A stretch of 64,000 nt of DNA from Cyrtodaria siliqua (GCA_037043455.1 JAWPHD010005075.1:107495-171494); one strand, 5' to 3'. Counted from the first letter of the stretch, positions 1-11,604 are shown. The notes: generated by a model from the letters alone, not told the origin. Made by a program: numbers and translations.

Positions 1-560
1 TGTAGTGTAGTTACTACTGTTTCGCTGCAGATCTAGCTTTCATGGTAGAGCGCCCGCTTCACCTTCAAACTCAGCTGAGTGTACTAGTTTTTCCTCGTTC
101 GTTTACAGTAGTATGGTCGGTGAAATTGCCTTTGATGAATGCATAGTATTACATCTGTTAATTCAGTACAGACAAAGGAGCGGAGCTTTACCATACTCTA
201 AAGTCCGATAAATGTATGGAAGTGAGAGTACGGACAGCACGCGCGGACAAGGTCACTAAGTATACCATACTACAAAAAATGTAATAGAGTCTGTCTCAGC
301 TTGTTGATTCCTAACAAAGTTTTTTTCTATGTTTAGCGTCATTAGGCTAGTAAGTTTTTGAATGTCTGGGACAAAAAAAACAACAACATTTTTGACATTC
401 ATATGAAAACCATCGGAAACGCATTTCCGCGTCGACGACAACGCAAAACAAATTATAAAAAATGACTATGGAAATGAACAACTTGACCAACTACATCAAT
501 TCCTAATTGGAATAAACAAAATCGTATTGCATGAATATTATTATAACTTGTGTTGAATAT
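1..560. other. Left edge, no gene seen
   Basis: AT-rich sequence with short open frames only. A tRNA-like stretch around 40-110 (TGGTAGAGCGCCCGCTTCA) suggests a SINE head fragment, but no complete cloverleaf or B box is evident. Confidence 0.3.
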
Positions 561-764
561 GGTTTCAGTTGGGAAAAAAATCAAAGAATGATGAAAAATA
601 CTGTTTTTTTGTTGTCGTTTTTTTCCATCGACTCTTCGTTGTTTTTTTTCTGCCTGGTAGGTATGTTTCGAGAAATAATGTGAAAGCTAAAGATAGAAAA
701 AAAACAGGTATGGCCTGATTTAAAACCCCCGATATGGCTAAGCCCATCTCGGTGTTGTATAAAA

Positions 765-2145
765 GTCAATTGGTAACCAACTCGCTGAGCCTGGACTATA
801 TTTATTACATATTTGTTTATGTGCCTGTATTCAATTGGTGACCAACTCGCTGAGACTAGCTCTATATATTACATATGTGTTTATGTGCCTGTATTCAATT
901 GGTGACCAACTCGCTGAGACTAGACTCCATATATTACATATGTGTTTATGTGCCTGTATTCAATTGGTGACCAACTCGCTGAGACTAGACTCCATATATT
1001 ACATATTTGTTCATGTGCCTGTATTCAATTGGTGACCAACTCGCTGAGACTAGACTCCATATATTACATATGTGTTTATGTGCCTGTATTCAATTGGTGA
1101 CCAACTCGCTGAGACTAGACTCTATATATTACATATGTGTTTATGTGCCTGTATTCAATTGGTGACCAACTCGCTGAGTCTAGACTCCATATATTACATA
1201 TTTGTTCATGTGCCTGTATTCAATTGGTGACCAACTCGCTGAGACTAGACTCCATATATTACATATTTGTTCATGTGCCTGTATTCAATTGGTGACCAAC
1301 TCGCTGAGTCTAGACTCCATATATTACATATTTGTTCATGTGCCTGTATTCAATTGGTGACCAACTCGCTGAGACTAGACTCCATATATTACATATTTGT
1401 TCATGTGCCTGTATTCAATTGGTGACCAACTCGCTGAGACTAGACTCCATATATTACATATTTGTTCATGTGCCTGTATTCAATTGGTGACCAACTCGCT
1501 GAGTCTAGACTCCATATATTACATATTTGTTCATGTGCCTGTATTCAATTGGTGACCAACTCGCTGAGACTAGACTCCATATATTACATATTTGTTCATG
1601 TGCCTGTATTCAATTGGTAACCAACTCGCTGAGACTAGACTCCATATATTACATACTTGTTCATGTGCCTGTATTCAATTGGTGACCAACTCGCTGAGAC
1701 TAGACTCTATATATTACATATGTGTTTATGTGCCTGTATTCAATTGGTGACCAACTCGCTGAGACTAGACTCCATATATTACATATTTGTTCATGTGCCT
1801 GTATTCAATTGGTGACCAACTCGCTGAGACTAGACTCCATATATTACATATGTGTTTATGTGCCTGTATTCAATTGGTGACCAACTCGCTGAGACTAGCT
1901 CTATATATATATATCATATTTGTTCTTGTTGCTGTTTTCAGTTGTTAACCAACTCGCTGAGACTAGACTCTATATATTACATACTTGTTCATGTGCCTGT
2001 ATTCAATTGTTAACCAACTCGCTGAGACTAGACTCTATATATTACATACTTGTTCATGTGCCTGTATTCAATTGTTAACCAACTCGCTGATACTAGACTC
2101 TATATATCACATATTTGTTCAAGTGCCTGTAGTTATTCTAGTTTT
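765..2145. repeat. 65-bp satellite array
   Basis: About 21 copies of a 65-bp unit, marked by CAATTGGTGACCAACTCGCT and GAGACTAGACTCCATATATT. Copies are nearly identical in the centre and diverge at the right end (GTTAACCAAC variants). A single copy of the same AACTCGCTGAGAC motif, inverted and next to the same CATCTCGGTGTT flank, occurs at 3150-3205. Confidence 0.93.
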
Positions 2146-2510
2146 AGTTGTTAATTTTTGATTGACATATGATAAAGTAAACACATTCCAGGTTTTACAC
2201 TATGCCGCGTGTATCCATTTATAGAAACTATGGTTTAACTAGAGTAAGTTCGCATTACTCTTTAACTAGACATGCGCAGATCAGTCGACCATAGTTAAAC
2301 TATAGTTTGTGATCGAAGTCCCTCACTATAAAACCGTTTATCAAAACTCTGTCCAGGTGTCCAGGTCATATAAGTATCTATATGTATTCATGCTTCATGT
2401 ATTTGTCGAGGCGCACGCCAATATAATATGTTATAAGATGTTTCTTCATTTATATGGTCATTGCCAAGTTTCCAGATCCTTTTTCTTGACTTTATTATGT
2501 GTTATGTGCT

Positions 2511-2824
2511 TGTTGCTCACAAAGGATCACCTTTATCAGTATTTATTAACATTCACACTAGCGTTCATTTAGTGCAGTGTGGCGGCTGTAAAAAGTCTCC
2601 CCGTGTTACGAATCAGTAGTGTTATTTTTACTGGTCCTTTGGGACCAACGAGCCCAATATAGGTGGCTTTGAAGTAGAATACCGCTTAAGCCGGTGCTAG
2701 GGGGCGTGAGAGGTGTTGCTTCTTTCATTACTTCTCATGAACATACTAAATAAAACCGAGTCTGTTGTTTTATTCTCTTAATTGTGTTTGTTGCTCACAA
2801 AGGATCACCTTTATCAGTATTTAT
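2511..2824 (-). mobile_element. Short element with about 37-bp direct terminal repeats (copy 1)
   Basis: The segment TTGCTCACAAAGGATCACCT onward occurs at 2511-2547 and again at 2788-2824, a 277-bp offset. Between them lies a block (GTGTGGCGGCTG ... AAATAAAACCGAGTCTG) shared with 16389-16735 and 53560-53790. The order is compatible with a TRIM-like element with short direct repeats, or a unit and a bit of a roughly 278-bp tandem repeat. Confidence 0.55.
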
Positions 2825-3110
2825 TTACACACTTAGTTTCATTACTCGCAATTACAGCAGACTTGGAAGCATTATATTCGTAGCCCCAGCGGACAGAGTA
2901 ATCGTAGCAAATGTTTATTAATCTGCTCATTCCAAGTTGTGTCAAAGAAATGATTATTATGTCATCGGCTGCCACGTTACAAGGAACAGATATTCCGCGA
3001 ATATTCAAACCAAAGCTTGAATCTTCCATCTCTTTGATGAGCCCATCACTGTTTTTACATCAAAGAAACACACATACAATGTGCTTCCTTCCTCCTTAGC
3101 AATATCTACG
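2815..3110 (-). pseudogene. LINE reverse-transcriptase relic
   Basis: The minus-strand reading gives STLYVCFFDVKT (the usual YVCFLD-type box), then after an apparent deletion GLNIRGISVPCNVAADDIII with the catalytic-type ADD, followed by RWGYEYNASKSAVI. This order is typical of LINE reverse transcriptases. Upstream and downstream domains are missing and a frame break lies between the two parts. Confidence 0.65.
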
Positions 3111-3509
3111 CATTGACTGATATTAAAGATTGCGAATAAGTAATAGATAGAGTCTGGTCTCAGCGAGTTGGCTTATTTAAACACCGAGATGGGCGTATCT
3201 TATTGTTGAACTTTATTTTCATTGCCGCTAATACCCTGCCTCCATTTCAGCGGCGTTATCAATGTCTTCATTCAGCGAATGATGATATGGTTCCGAAGAA
3301 ACCCTCAAATGTTTAAGAAATGACCTTTTGGCGTGTGCCGAGTATACGAAATATGTGTATCATCCCTTGGTCTGCCATTCTGAATCCACAATTATTATAG
3401 GCAAAAATACTAATACAAACACTGGTTACTATCATAATAATATGATTCGGCTGACATCTGTGTCTTTTGCTATATATAATTCAATTTTGAACTAACCATA
3501 AAACAACCA

Positions 3510-3625
3510 TTACGGATTCGAACCCATGACCTTAGGATACCACAACCTTCAACTCCGCCTCGCTAAAAAGCGGAAGACCACAGGGCCACCTAATCAATCT
3601 ACACACATTAGTTTCGGTAGACCCG
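3510..3625 (-). repeat. tRNA-like SINE head fragment
   Basis: GGATTCGAACCCATGACC is an inverted B box, followed by a long variable-arm-like stretch and CAGGGCCACC, as in a Leu/Ser-type tRNA read on the minus strand. It is diverged and probably not a functional tRNA. Confidence 0.35.
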
Positions 3626-3796
3626 TGATCTGTTGAACGTTAACCTGTGTGGTGTAATGTGTGTCTCATGTAATAATATGCAAAGTTTGCAGACGCCTAC
3701 AAAGCTTAACGTAAAAGTTTACCAGAGCTAAAACGTATAACCATTAACGACAGACGACCACAGCAATAGTATAGATTTTACACAAACAATACTTAC

Positions 3797-3979
3797 CAAC
3801 ATGTTTAATGGCATGAGATGTGTTGTCTCTCACGTATTTCGTTTTATTTTCCACAAATGTATCATTTACTTTCCGTTCTACCTGCAGCTCATTTTCAGGT
3901 TGAAGAGATAGTTCAGGTCTCGATGTATAGTCTATTGTGGCATCAACTCCCACTGTGACTGTCACGGGACTTGTGTCGG
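3797..3979 (-). CDS. Ig gene exon 3: extracellular stalk
   Basis: The acceptor is CCATTTCAG, the donor GTAAGT, symmetrical phase 1 (183 nt). It encodes a Thr/Val-rich segment without cysteine, beginning DTSPVTVTVGVDATIDY, with three N-glycosylation sequons (NDT, NKT, NTS). It reads as a stalk between the Ig domain and a membrane segment that is not visible here. Confidence 0.65.
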
Positions 3980-4213
3980 CTGAAATGGATATTAGACAGT
4001 CTATTCAGGCACAACTAAGTGCTACTAACTAACTAACTATCTTTCTTTCTTTTCCTGTTAAGTTCTACATTTTCTCTATCTAATACTTTAAACCATGATG
4101 TCTTCTTCTTAGAAACCTAATATATTAATTATAGTTTGCAGCACTAGTAATGTATATATTATGTTTATCTATTGTGAGCAGGTTCGCACGCACGCACGCA
4201 ACGCGCGAGCGCG

Positions 4214-4255
<42 letters not shown>

Positions 4256-6721
4256 AGACTCAAGCTAAAAAGAGATCTTCAGATTTAAACAGACATAATA
4301 TAACCAGGGGCGTAGCTGACCTGAAATGCATACATTTTCCCGACACATTAAGGGCGTCCGGGCATATGCCCCCACGGCTTTTTTTAAACTTAGATATGCA
4401 ATGATGCGTTTTGGTGTACATTTGACAGAGCACTGGTGTGGTATTTGAAGAAATATTTGTTTGACAAATCTGATAATTAACCTTTGACAAATCTGAATTA
4501 CCTACACTGTAAAATAAAATAAGAAACAAATGTTGACCCCTAACCCCTCATTACCTCTGGCTTCAGATTTTATTGCAATGTTGGACTTCTTTTTCTTTTT
4601 AATTGATGACGATGTATAGGCCTTATAGTAGCTACGCCGATGATAACCACTGAAAATCCTTAACCAACCTTGTATGAAGCTGGAAAAAGGTATACACCTA
4701 CTATGGCACACTTACGTTTAATTACATAAACATACGAGTAGGCATTCACAACAGTAGACTCGTTTCCAGACCCTGCCTGTATCACACACGTGTAATTACC
4801 CTGGTCCTTCGCCTGGACACTGGATTTACTGTACGTGTAGACTGACCGCTGGTCTTCAGTATATCCTTCCGGGGAGTTCGGTCCTGTAATGTTGAGCCCA
4901 TTGTGCTGAATCACAAACCGGATGTCGCTATATAACTGCGAATAATCTGCTGGAGAATAACACTTCAAATTCAAGTCTGATCCTTCCTCTGTGATAGGGT
5001 CAACGGGTTCTAGGCGGGCAGAAACTTCAGCTGACAAAAATAATATTAAAAAAGTATTATAACAAAAGGTTCAGTTTTTTAACTTTACTAATTTATTCGC
5101 CCGTTTTTAAGTTTGTCTGGCCTAAATTCGTAATTCAATGGCAAAGCTTCGTAATTTGGGAACGTCTAAGGTGCGTTCAATAGCTTGTTAGATGAAAGCT
5201 TTATATTATATATGAAGGCTATATATGTGATGGTATTTGGATTAGACAAGGATTTACCCGAAGTTCGAAGTTTTCATTTAGCTTTACATATTACAGGTCG
5301 TGACAATGTGTGCATGTTCATGTTTTGTCCTCCTGTATACCAAGTTAAACTTAAGTAGGAGGACTCGACGAAGAAAAATGCATACATAGTTTTCTTATGA
5401 CTCTAAAGATAAAAGGGGTATAATTCATGAACAAACAAACCGAAAAGGAGCAAGCAATGAGAAAACTGCCATTAGCAACAAGCAGTGAACAATACGAATG
5501 TCACTGCCGGTGTTCCAACATTTTCATGAGATTCACATTGGTATGTAAAAGCACAACAACCAACACCTCATAGCTGGACATCTATCTTTATGATAACGGT
5601 TACTGTCCACATCATGCTATAGTAGGCGTAACTTACAGAACGGTTTCTTTATTTACACTAAGGTTACAACCATGGCTTATTACATATGTAACAACATTAG
5701 CAATATAGGACATACAACAACGTGCTCAGAGGGTTTTATATATAAAATATGATACTTTATCTTAAACAAGAGACCCGAGAGGGCCTGTGGACTCTCTACT
5801 GGCTCAAATGGCTCAAATGACTCTTATATCAAGGATTGTCCGGCATAAAATTCCCATCAGTACTTCTTTTAAAAAATTGAGACACCTTACTCATGACAAA
5901 AATTATTGATCGGAAACATTTTTTTTTCTATTTTAAGTAACATCGGACTTGATCTTGATCTTAGCGAAACCAAATGCAATCCCAACCTTCATTTCCATGT
6001 AATACCTCAAACCTAACAAAAGTTATTGAGCGGCAAACATGTTTCTATTTTTTGTAACATCAACATTGACCTTGACCCCAGTGGCCCCAAATGCAGTCCC
6101 AACCCTCCATTCCATATAAGCTACCTACCTAGGAAGTTTCGTTACAATACCTCACTCATAACACAAGTTATTGTGCGGAAACCATCTTTCTATTTTTAGT
6201 AACAGCGATCTTGACCTTGATTCCATAGGCCCTAAATACAATCCCAACCTTCCTTTTGATATAACCTACATACTCTGCAGGTTTCGTTACGATATCTCAC
6301 TCTTAACAAAGGTTATTGAGCGGAAACCATTTTCCTATTTTTAGTAACAGCCACCTTGACCTTAATCCCAGTGAAGCGTAATGCAATCCCAACCTTCATT
6401 TCCACATACGCTACCCATCCAGTAAGTTTCGCCACAGTACCTCATTCCAAACAAAAGTTATTGAGCGGAAACCATTTTTTATGTTTGGGAACAGCTTCAT
6501 TGGCCTTGACCCCAGTGGCCCCAAATGCAATCTCAACCTTCCTTTCCATATAAGCTACGGATAGTCGAGCTAAAAATGAAAGAATACATAGTTTTCTTTC
6601 TTCAAATTTTGCGCACAATAATGTATGACCTATTTGTGTCGTCGTGCCGTAAAACACCATTCATTCATTTTCTTTCTTTCTTTTTTTTTACTTTCTTTGT
6701 GCCTTTGTTTGTTTGTTTGTT

Positions 6722-6757
<36 letters not shown>

Positions 6758-6772
6758 TCGTTCTTTCTTTCT

Positions 6773-6804
<32 letters not shown>

Positions 6805-7201
6805 TTTTCCTTCTTTCTTTCCTTCTTAAAAAATAGTTAACAATTTGGTATATTTACTGTGTTGATACAATGCTATATTGAACTTACACTGATATGTGTA
6901 GCTAATAACAAAAGAGTTAGCATACTGAGATATCGAGGATACACATAGTCAAGTAAACAAGACAATTCAGTGAATAAATATTCCCTACCTGTGGGGGCAA
7001 TTCATATATAACAAATTCGCAATAATTCGCCAGGAAAACATGTTCATTTTGAATTGCGTAAGAAAAATAACGACGAACGAAAACGTAGAATGATTTAAGT
7101 CTGAAATTGACGTTTTAAGTAGTATACCAACCTGTATTAACTTGACCATAGCCAAGTACAAGACTGATACATATCCCAAATATTATTGTCCAATTCTCCA
7201 T
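3797..7201 (-). CDS. Secreted or membrane Ig-domain protein, 5' part of gene (three exons)
   Basis: Three exons join in phase 1: 7201-7132 (signal peptide), 5030-4716 (Ig domain), 3979-3797 (stalk), giving 189 residues with the reading frame still open. The signal peptide MENWTIIFGICISLVLGYG has a hydrophobic core, and cleavage is likely around GYGQ or VNTA. The single Ig domain has the paired cysteines at about 47 and 105 and the DxGxYxC motif. No transmembrane exon was found further left; it may lie beyond the window or the gene may be decayed. The family is not identifiable; small Ig-domain receptors are highly expanded in molluscs. Likely role: cell-surface recognition or adhesion (inference). 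Confidence 0.7.
4186..4257. repeat. (GC)n then (CA)n microsatellite
   Basis: An alternating purine-pyrimidine tract, about 15 bp of GC followed by about 34 bp of CA, in the intron between Ig-gene exons 2 and 3. It has Z-DNA potential. Confidence 0.9.
4304..4640. mobile_element. Possible MITE with CAGGGGCGTAGCT end
   Basis: The left end CCAGGGGCGTAGCTGACC is a common DNA-transposon terminus type. An inverted AGCTACGCC lies at 4630-4638. The target duplication is unclear. It is located in an intron of the Ig gene. Confidence 0.35.
4716..5030 (-). CDS. Ig gene exon 2: one Ig domain
   Basis: The acceptor is ATTTTTGTCAG, the donor C/GTAAGT, symmetrical phase 1 (315 nt), the classic architecture of an Ig-domain exon. 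The domain starts EVSARLEPVDPITEEGSDL, has C47 in LNLKCYSP and C105 in DQGNYTCVIQ, and ends YVYVIK. The conserved core tryptophan is replaced (IRFVIQ), so it is a divergent V/I-type domain. NIT, NYT and NES are potential N-glycosylation sites. Confidence 0.85.
5045..5850. other. Intron 1 of Ig gene, unique-looking part
   Basis: AT-rich non-coding sequence; nothing further recognised. Confidence 0.4.
5860..6560. repeat. Tandem repeat of about 145 bp
   Basis: Blocks containing TTATTGAGCGGAAACCATTT, TTTTTAGTAACAGC, CTTGACCTTGACCCCAGT and AATGCAATCCCAACCTTC recur at about 145-bp spacing (starts near 6027, 6171, 6317, 6461). About 4-5 diverged copies in intron 1 of the Ig gene. Confidence 0.8.
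6660..6832. repeat. (CTTT)n microsatellite
   Basis: A pyrimidine tract dominated by CTTT, most regular from 6715. It could form a triplex. The open frames rich in Phe/Leu/Ser across it are spurious. Confidence 0.9.
7132..7201 (-). CDS. Ig gene exon 1: signal peptide
   Basis: The ATG at 7201 starts MENWTIIFGICISLVLGYG followed by QVNT, a typical signal peptide. The exon ends ACAG before GTTGGT, phase 1. The donor is weaker than usual but gives the phase needed by the Ig exon. The context AAAAATGG is a good start context. Confidence 0.65.
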
Positions 7202-8100
7202 TTTTCAATAGGTATAGATTAAGGTTAAACATGTTGTGTACTGTGTTAATAAAACTAAAATAAATGGTAACTTTTATATTGTTAAACAGCAAAAAATCCA
7301 AGCAAAAAACCCAGCAACCCAGCAAAAAGAAAAAACCAGCAACGCTGCAAAACCCCAGCGACAAACCGGAGGAATTTTCGCAGCGTCACGACATAATCCA
7401 TAGGAATCCCGGATGTATATTTTTGACTATGTGTATTTCCTCTTTCTTCAAAATTAGCATTGCCCTAAATATAGTATTATCATGCACGATCTACTGTGTA
7501 TATGGTTTACAATATAGAACCAACAAAGGAATCAATAGATCAACACATCAATGGCGATCGTATTTAGACGCAGGGTCGACAATAAGCATAAGTGATGCAT
7601 AGCATGCGTTACAGAGTTATTGCCTTAATTATGTCGAAATGTTTGTTTCCATGATAATATTATCTGGATTTTCATCAGATTTGATTTGAACGTTATTTTT
7701 TATACTGAGATTACGGAACAGTTCAACAATGAGCAATATCGGTCGTGCATTAGTTATTATCCTTGATTGTGACAAACTAAGAACTTTCAGAATATTTACT
7801 CCATAGCTTGTAAACGACTTCTGACTTTAAAATCTCAGACATGTTCAACAAGGTGAAAAAAGGAGGAAAAAAACGAATTAGAGCTGGTTTTCGCGATACA
7901 TTTAGTTCAAAGCCACTTATGTTCACAAACATTAATTTGAAGGTTTGGTTCAATAAATTTCGACCTCTTTGTAGATGTTGAACAATCGAAAGTTCTCACC
8001 ATTTTATTTTCGAATGCTCACTCTACGCCAATTCACGTGCTATCCTTCTGCCATGTTTCCTTAAATAATGTACCATTGACTTTCATACGATGTGAATTCA
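7202..8100. other. Sequence 5' of the Ig gene
   Basis: This should contain the promoter and 5' UTR of the Ig gene. No clear TATA box at a fixed distance or other motif can be defended. A short plus-strand open frame (7264-7602) has low-complexity Lys-rich sequence and is not credible. Confidence 0.3.
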
Positions 8101-8106
8101 AATATA

Positions 8107-8562
8107 CTGAAAGGAAAAAGAAACGCGACACGGGAATTTCCGTTATATATTGTATATATCCATATATATTCCAAGGAAATCCCATGATATTTTGTAAAAA
8201 AAAAAAGAGTTGCAGTTAGTTAGAGAAAGGACACAACTGTGATGTTGGAGACGTTTTAATCATAGTACACGTTGTAACAAGAAATTCACAAATGTTGAAG
8301 TTCCTCTTTGAAAAAGTGAGCCAGTTTAGTTCTGTATTTAACGTAAAGAGTTTGCAAAATTTTGCATCCTAAGTTTGCTCACATGCTTGAGCCAAACGCG
8401 TACTCTGTCAATAATGAAACTTTGCAGGAATACTATTTGCTGCGTTACGTGTTGTTTTAGTATTTTTTCCGGAAGGAAAGATCTTACGTAGCCATGTACC
8501 ATTCGATTAACAGCAGCATATTGTACATACAATTCCCGTGTCGCGTTTCATTTTCCTTTCAG
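8107..8562. mobile_element. Foldback MITE, CTGAAAGG family, copy 1
   Basis: Inverted termini CTGAAAGGAAAAAGAAACGC and its complement, with longer inverted identity running into CGACACGGGAATT. Flanked by TA on both sides, as for mariner-type TA targets. 456 bp. Other copies are at 23012 and 37023. Confidence 0.85.
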
Positions 8563-8879
8563 TATATATTATATTCGTGTTGTCTAGTAAACGGTTTTAG
8601 GTCAAATAGAGAGCTGTATAGACAAGTCGGACTTGTGACATTAGTGTGCTCCTAAATCCAAACGCCTATGTCTTCCGTTGTTTTTTTTAGAAGTTTCTTC
8701 ACTTCTGTTCTCTCCTTTTCTTTATTCATACCCATACGCTTTTCGTTTTTCTTCGTTTCTCCTTCTCTAATGCAAATCGAATACTTTGCGTTCTTTCTTA
8801 AACTGGTACCATTATCTTTCTTTCCTTTTTCACTTCATGCATTAGTTGTATCGATTGATATATGCATATTTAAAGAAGC

Positions 8880-9540
8880 TAACCCGTCAAATATCGACAA
8901 ATTTACACTACAAAACCTTTCATCAAAACTCTATCCCATTGTTCAGGTCATATAATAATGCATATGTGCCGACAAAATTATAGTTTTACGGGTTCTTTAA
9001 AGGGACACATGGCAATCTTGAGTTTTATTCAAACATTAAAATTTGCTCCTCGATTTACTTATCTTGCGTCATTTTTACTTTAAAACTGCTTGCATATAAT
9101 TAAATAAAAAATTGAGATTTCACTTTTCTTCACTATTTTACCAATTTTTTAAATATATTACTGGTTCATATTATCAAATGTCAATAGTATGTAAAAACAA
9201 TTTGCTTTGAACTATTCTAACAATTAATATTGATGATTAAACAAATGCAAGTTAAGAGAAAAACTAACGGGACGCCGCGAGGTTTTAAAATATCAAGATT
9301 GCCATGTGTCCCTTTAAAGAACATGTAATTTAATATGAGTAAAATGAATTATGAGTTGGTAACTTAATTCGACGCTTCAGTTTTGGGGCTTGGCCTGGCT
9401 GGTTAAACGTTAAAGCCGTTTATATTGTGTCTATATAATTTGGATTCTCAAAATATGTAAGTTATAATGTATATATACCTCGTCGTAAGTAGGTATACAA
9501 ACAATGTACATTGTGGTGTAAAATGTGGCTGTTGTTGCCG
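8880..9540 (+). repeat. Dispersed repeat (GGCTTGGCCTGGCTGG family), copy 1, split by a MITE
   Basis: The text AACCCGTCAAATA ... CTACAAAACC ... CAGGTCATATAATAATGCATATGTGCCGA, then after the MITE TGAGTTGGTAACTTAATTCG ... GGCTTGGCCTGGCTGG ... CGTCGTAAGTAGGT, also occurs at 39018-39355 (plus) and at 50920-51300 and 60525-60810 (minus). Confidence 0.75.
9001..9313. mobile_element. TTAA-flanked MITE, AGGGACAC family, copy 1
   Basis: Termini AGGGACACATGGCAATCTTG and its near-exact inverse, flanked by TTAA at 8997-9000 and 9314-9317. The TTAA target is that of piggyBac-type transposases. Non-coding, 313 bp, inserted in the dispersed repeat at 8880-9540. Confidence 0.88.
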
Positions 9541-9724
9541 GGATAGATACGTTAAATTAAACTTAACCGCTATCTTATCCTAATCATATTCAACTAGTGG
9601 GTAGAACTCTATAATATTTCATCTTTCCTTCTGATCCTTTTGTTTTTTGTATACAATAATTTTGTATTGTTGTAGCTATTAAAAATAAAATAAGAAACCA
9701 ATAAGATTCGGAGGAGTTTGACAA

Positions 9725-10012
9725 AGAGCAAAACCAACGCGGGCATTCTGCAGTCTTTGTTTTCGGTTGAGTTAATAAAGGGAGTATCAACATGTTTACG
9801 CGACAACCTTAGTGGTTTGTGAACATTTAAATTTCACCAAATTTGAACTGAAGGAATATTTTAGTACGAACTTGGACGAGTTCTACACTAAGCAAAATTG
9901 ACGCGCGCATCATGCAGTCTGTTTTTGGTTGAGTTAAAAAAGGGAGTTTCAACTTTAGTGATTTGTGAACCATTTCATTTCACCAAATTTGAATTGAAGG
10001 AATATGTCTGTA
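9725..10012. repeat. Imperfect duplication, unit about 165 bp
   Basis: GCAAAACCAACGCGGGCATT ... GGTTGAGTTAATAAAGGGAG ... TCACCAAATTTGAACTGAAGG recurs with mutations from about 9893 on. Confidence 0.75.
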
Positions 10013-10289
10013 AGGGGTCCGACAACTTGCAAGCTCGACGCATGTATTGCAGGGTTAGTGTACTTGATCAAGTTACTTTCCTGTCCCGTCTGTACTTTAT
10101 AATCCGCTTCAAATGATGTGAAACTTGTATATATATCAATAGATGGCATCATTCACACTGAAATTAGAGCGTAAGTTCAAGGTAACATTTCAAGTCATAC
10201 AGTTGTTGTGTCCGATCCATTACTACTAAACCATCTGAGATAATGGGATGAACTTCATGTGCGTATGTTTCATAATTAGACGGTATGTT

Positions 10290-10546
10290 GCTTTTGTTTG
10301 TTTGTGTGTTTGTATGTATGGTGTTTTACGTCATTTCAACACATGCAAGGTTATATATGACTGTCGATGTTTTGTGGTGGAGGCAGACCATCTACTTTTC
10401 CTGAACCAGTACTGTACACCTCCCGTCATCTGTAAGAATCGACACTTCCTCACTTACAAGTTGAGCTCCCAGTGGGATTCGAACCGCAGCGGTGAGAGGC
10501 GAAAGTTTACAACGCAACATCGTTAACCATTCGGCCACGGAATCGC
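10290..10546 (-). repeat. tRNA-Ser/Leu-type SINE, copy 1
   Basis: The minus strand begins CGATTCCGTGGCCGAATGG (A box), has a long variable arm and a B box GGTTCGAATCCC, then a body ending ACGTAAAACACCATAC and a (CAAA)-like tail. The same element recurs at 16778, 24336, 45090, 48885 and 61808. Confidence 0.85.
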
Positions 10547-10921
10547 TTTTAAGGTCTATTGCTCACAAAGTCCATAGTCTAACGATCAAGGTTTGGCCAA
10601 TGTCAAAGTTCCGATTTAAACTTAGTAATCGTTTTAAATAAGTGAATGAAACTTCCGTATTTATATATGTCATCATAGAGTGTTTGCCACACACCGAAGT
10701 TGGATTACTTCTTTTAAGGTAAAGTGTAGGTGTCAAGTTATGGTTTTATATCTGGTCCATAACTTTGCTTGTTTCATATTGTTCATTAATGGATTAATTA
10801 TGCTAAAGAAGACGGAATCACTGTAACATGAACTAGAACATGCAAGTACATTATAACATATCCGACATCATTTAGCACTTAGTTTTACGATCTGTAGCGG
10901 TGTAAGAGAAAAATAGACTAT

Positions 10922-11166
10922 ATTAACCCTTCTCTCGCTACATATATATAATGGACTCTTCTTTCTTTGAATTAAGACCATTCCATTCATGTGATAAAGG
11001 GGTGTTTTGGGGGGAAATGACTTATCAGCAGCCGGACATTGTAAACCCTGATCAGCCTGCGAGTTACTCGCTTACCCTGCGAATTACTCGCCTACTCTCA
11101 GGCTGATCTGGGTTCACAATGGACGCAAAGGCTATTATAGTCGTGCTTAGTGGGTTAAGGGTTAAA
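10922..11166. mobile_element. MITE with TTAACCCTT termini, copy 1
   Basis: Left TATTAACCCTTCTCTCGCTA and right TAGTGGGTTAAGGGTTAA are inverted. The internal block CAGCAGCCGGACATTGTAAA and an inner inverted GATCAGCCTG / CAGGCTGATC hairpin are shared with 25250-25462. Confidence 0.72.
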
Positions 11167-11267
11167 GTGAAACTTCCACGTCGTACGGGTTTTATGAGAA
11201 TGTCACTGACCATTACAAGGCGGTACACCTAGTATTGTCAAGTGACACCTTTAAATTTGAACATATT

Positions 11268-11462
11268 TCTTTTATATCGATTGCGAAACAAGTACTTGCA
11301 GCTTATATTTACTCAATCTCGATGGCTCCCTGGGTAGAACCAGTACTAAGCAATGTGGATTAATGGTCTTGCTCAAGGATAAATAACATGGCCACGGCGA
11401 GGATCAAACCAACGACCACTCAATCCGGAGTCCGACGCTTTACCACTGGACCACGCACTCCG
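11268..11462 (-). repeat. tRNA-derived SINE (GGAGTGCGTGG head), copy 1
   Basis: The minus strand starts GGAGTGCGTGGTCCAGTGG, with a degenerate B box and body CTTGAGCAAGACCATTAATC, CTTAGTACTGGTTCTACCCA, GTTTCGCAATCGATATAAAA. The plus-strand sister is at 43140-43355. Confidence 0.8.
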
Positions 11463-11604
11463 TTCCACCTTTTATGTTTGTGGTGTCGTATGATTTGCCT
11501 CTCTTTTTCCATGTAGCTTTGCCTCTCTTTTCCCATGTAATCCGTGTTTGTTTTGTACACGTGTTTTAGTTGACTGCGTGTTCTGTGAATGCTACATTTC
11601 CTTG

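Noticed and set aside
6525..6840. Phe/Leu/Ser-rich ORFs
   Set aside because: Products of the (CTTT)n microsatellite.
7264..7602. 112-aa plus-strand ORF divergent from the Ig gene
   Set aside because: Lys/Gln/Pro low-complexity start, no domain, no splice or conservation evidence.
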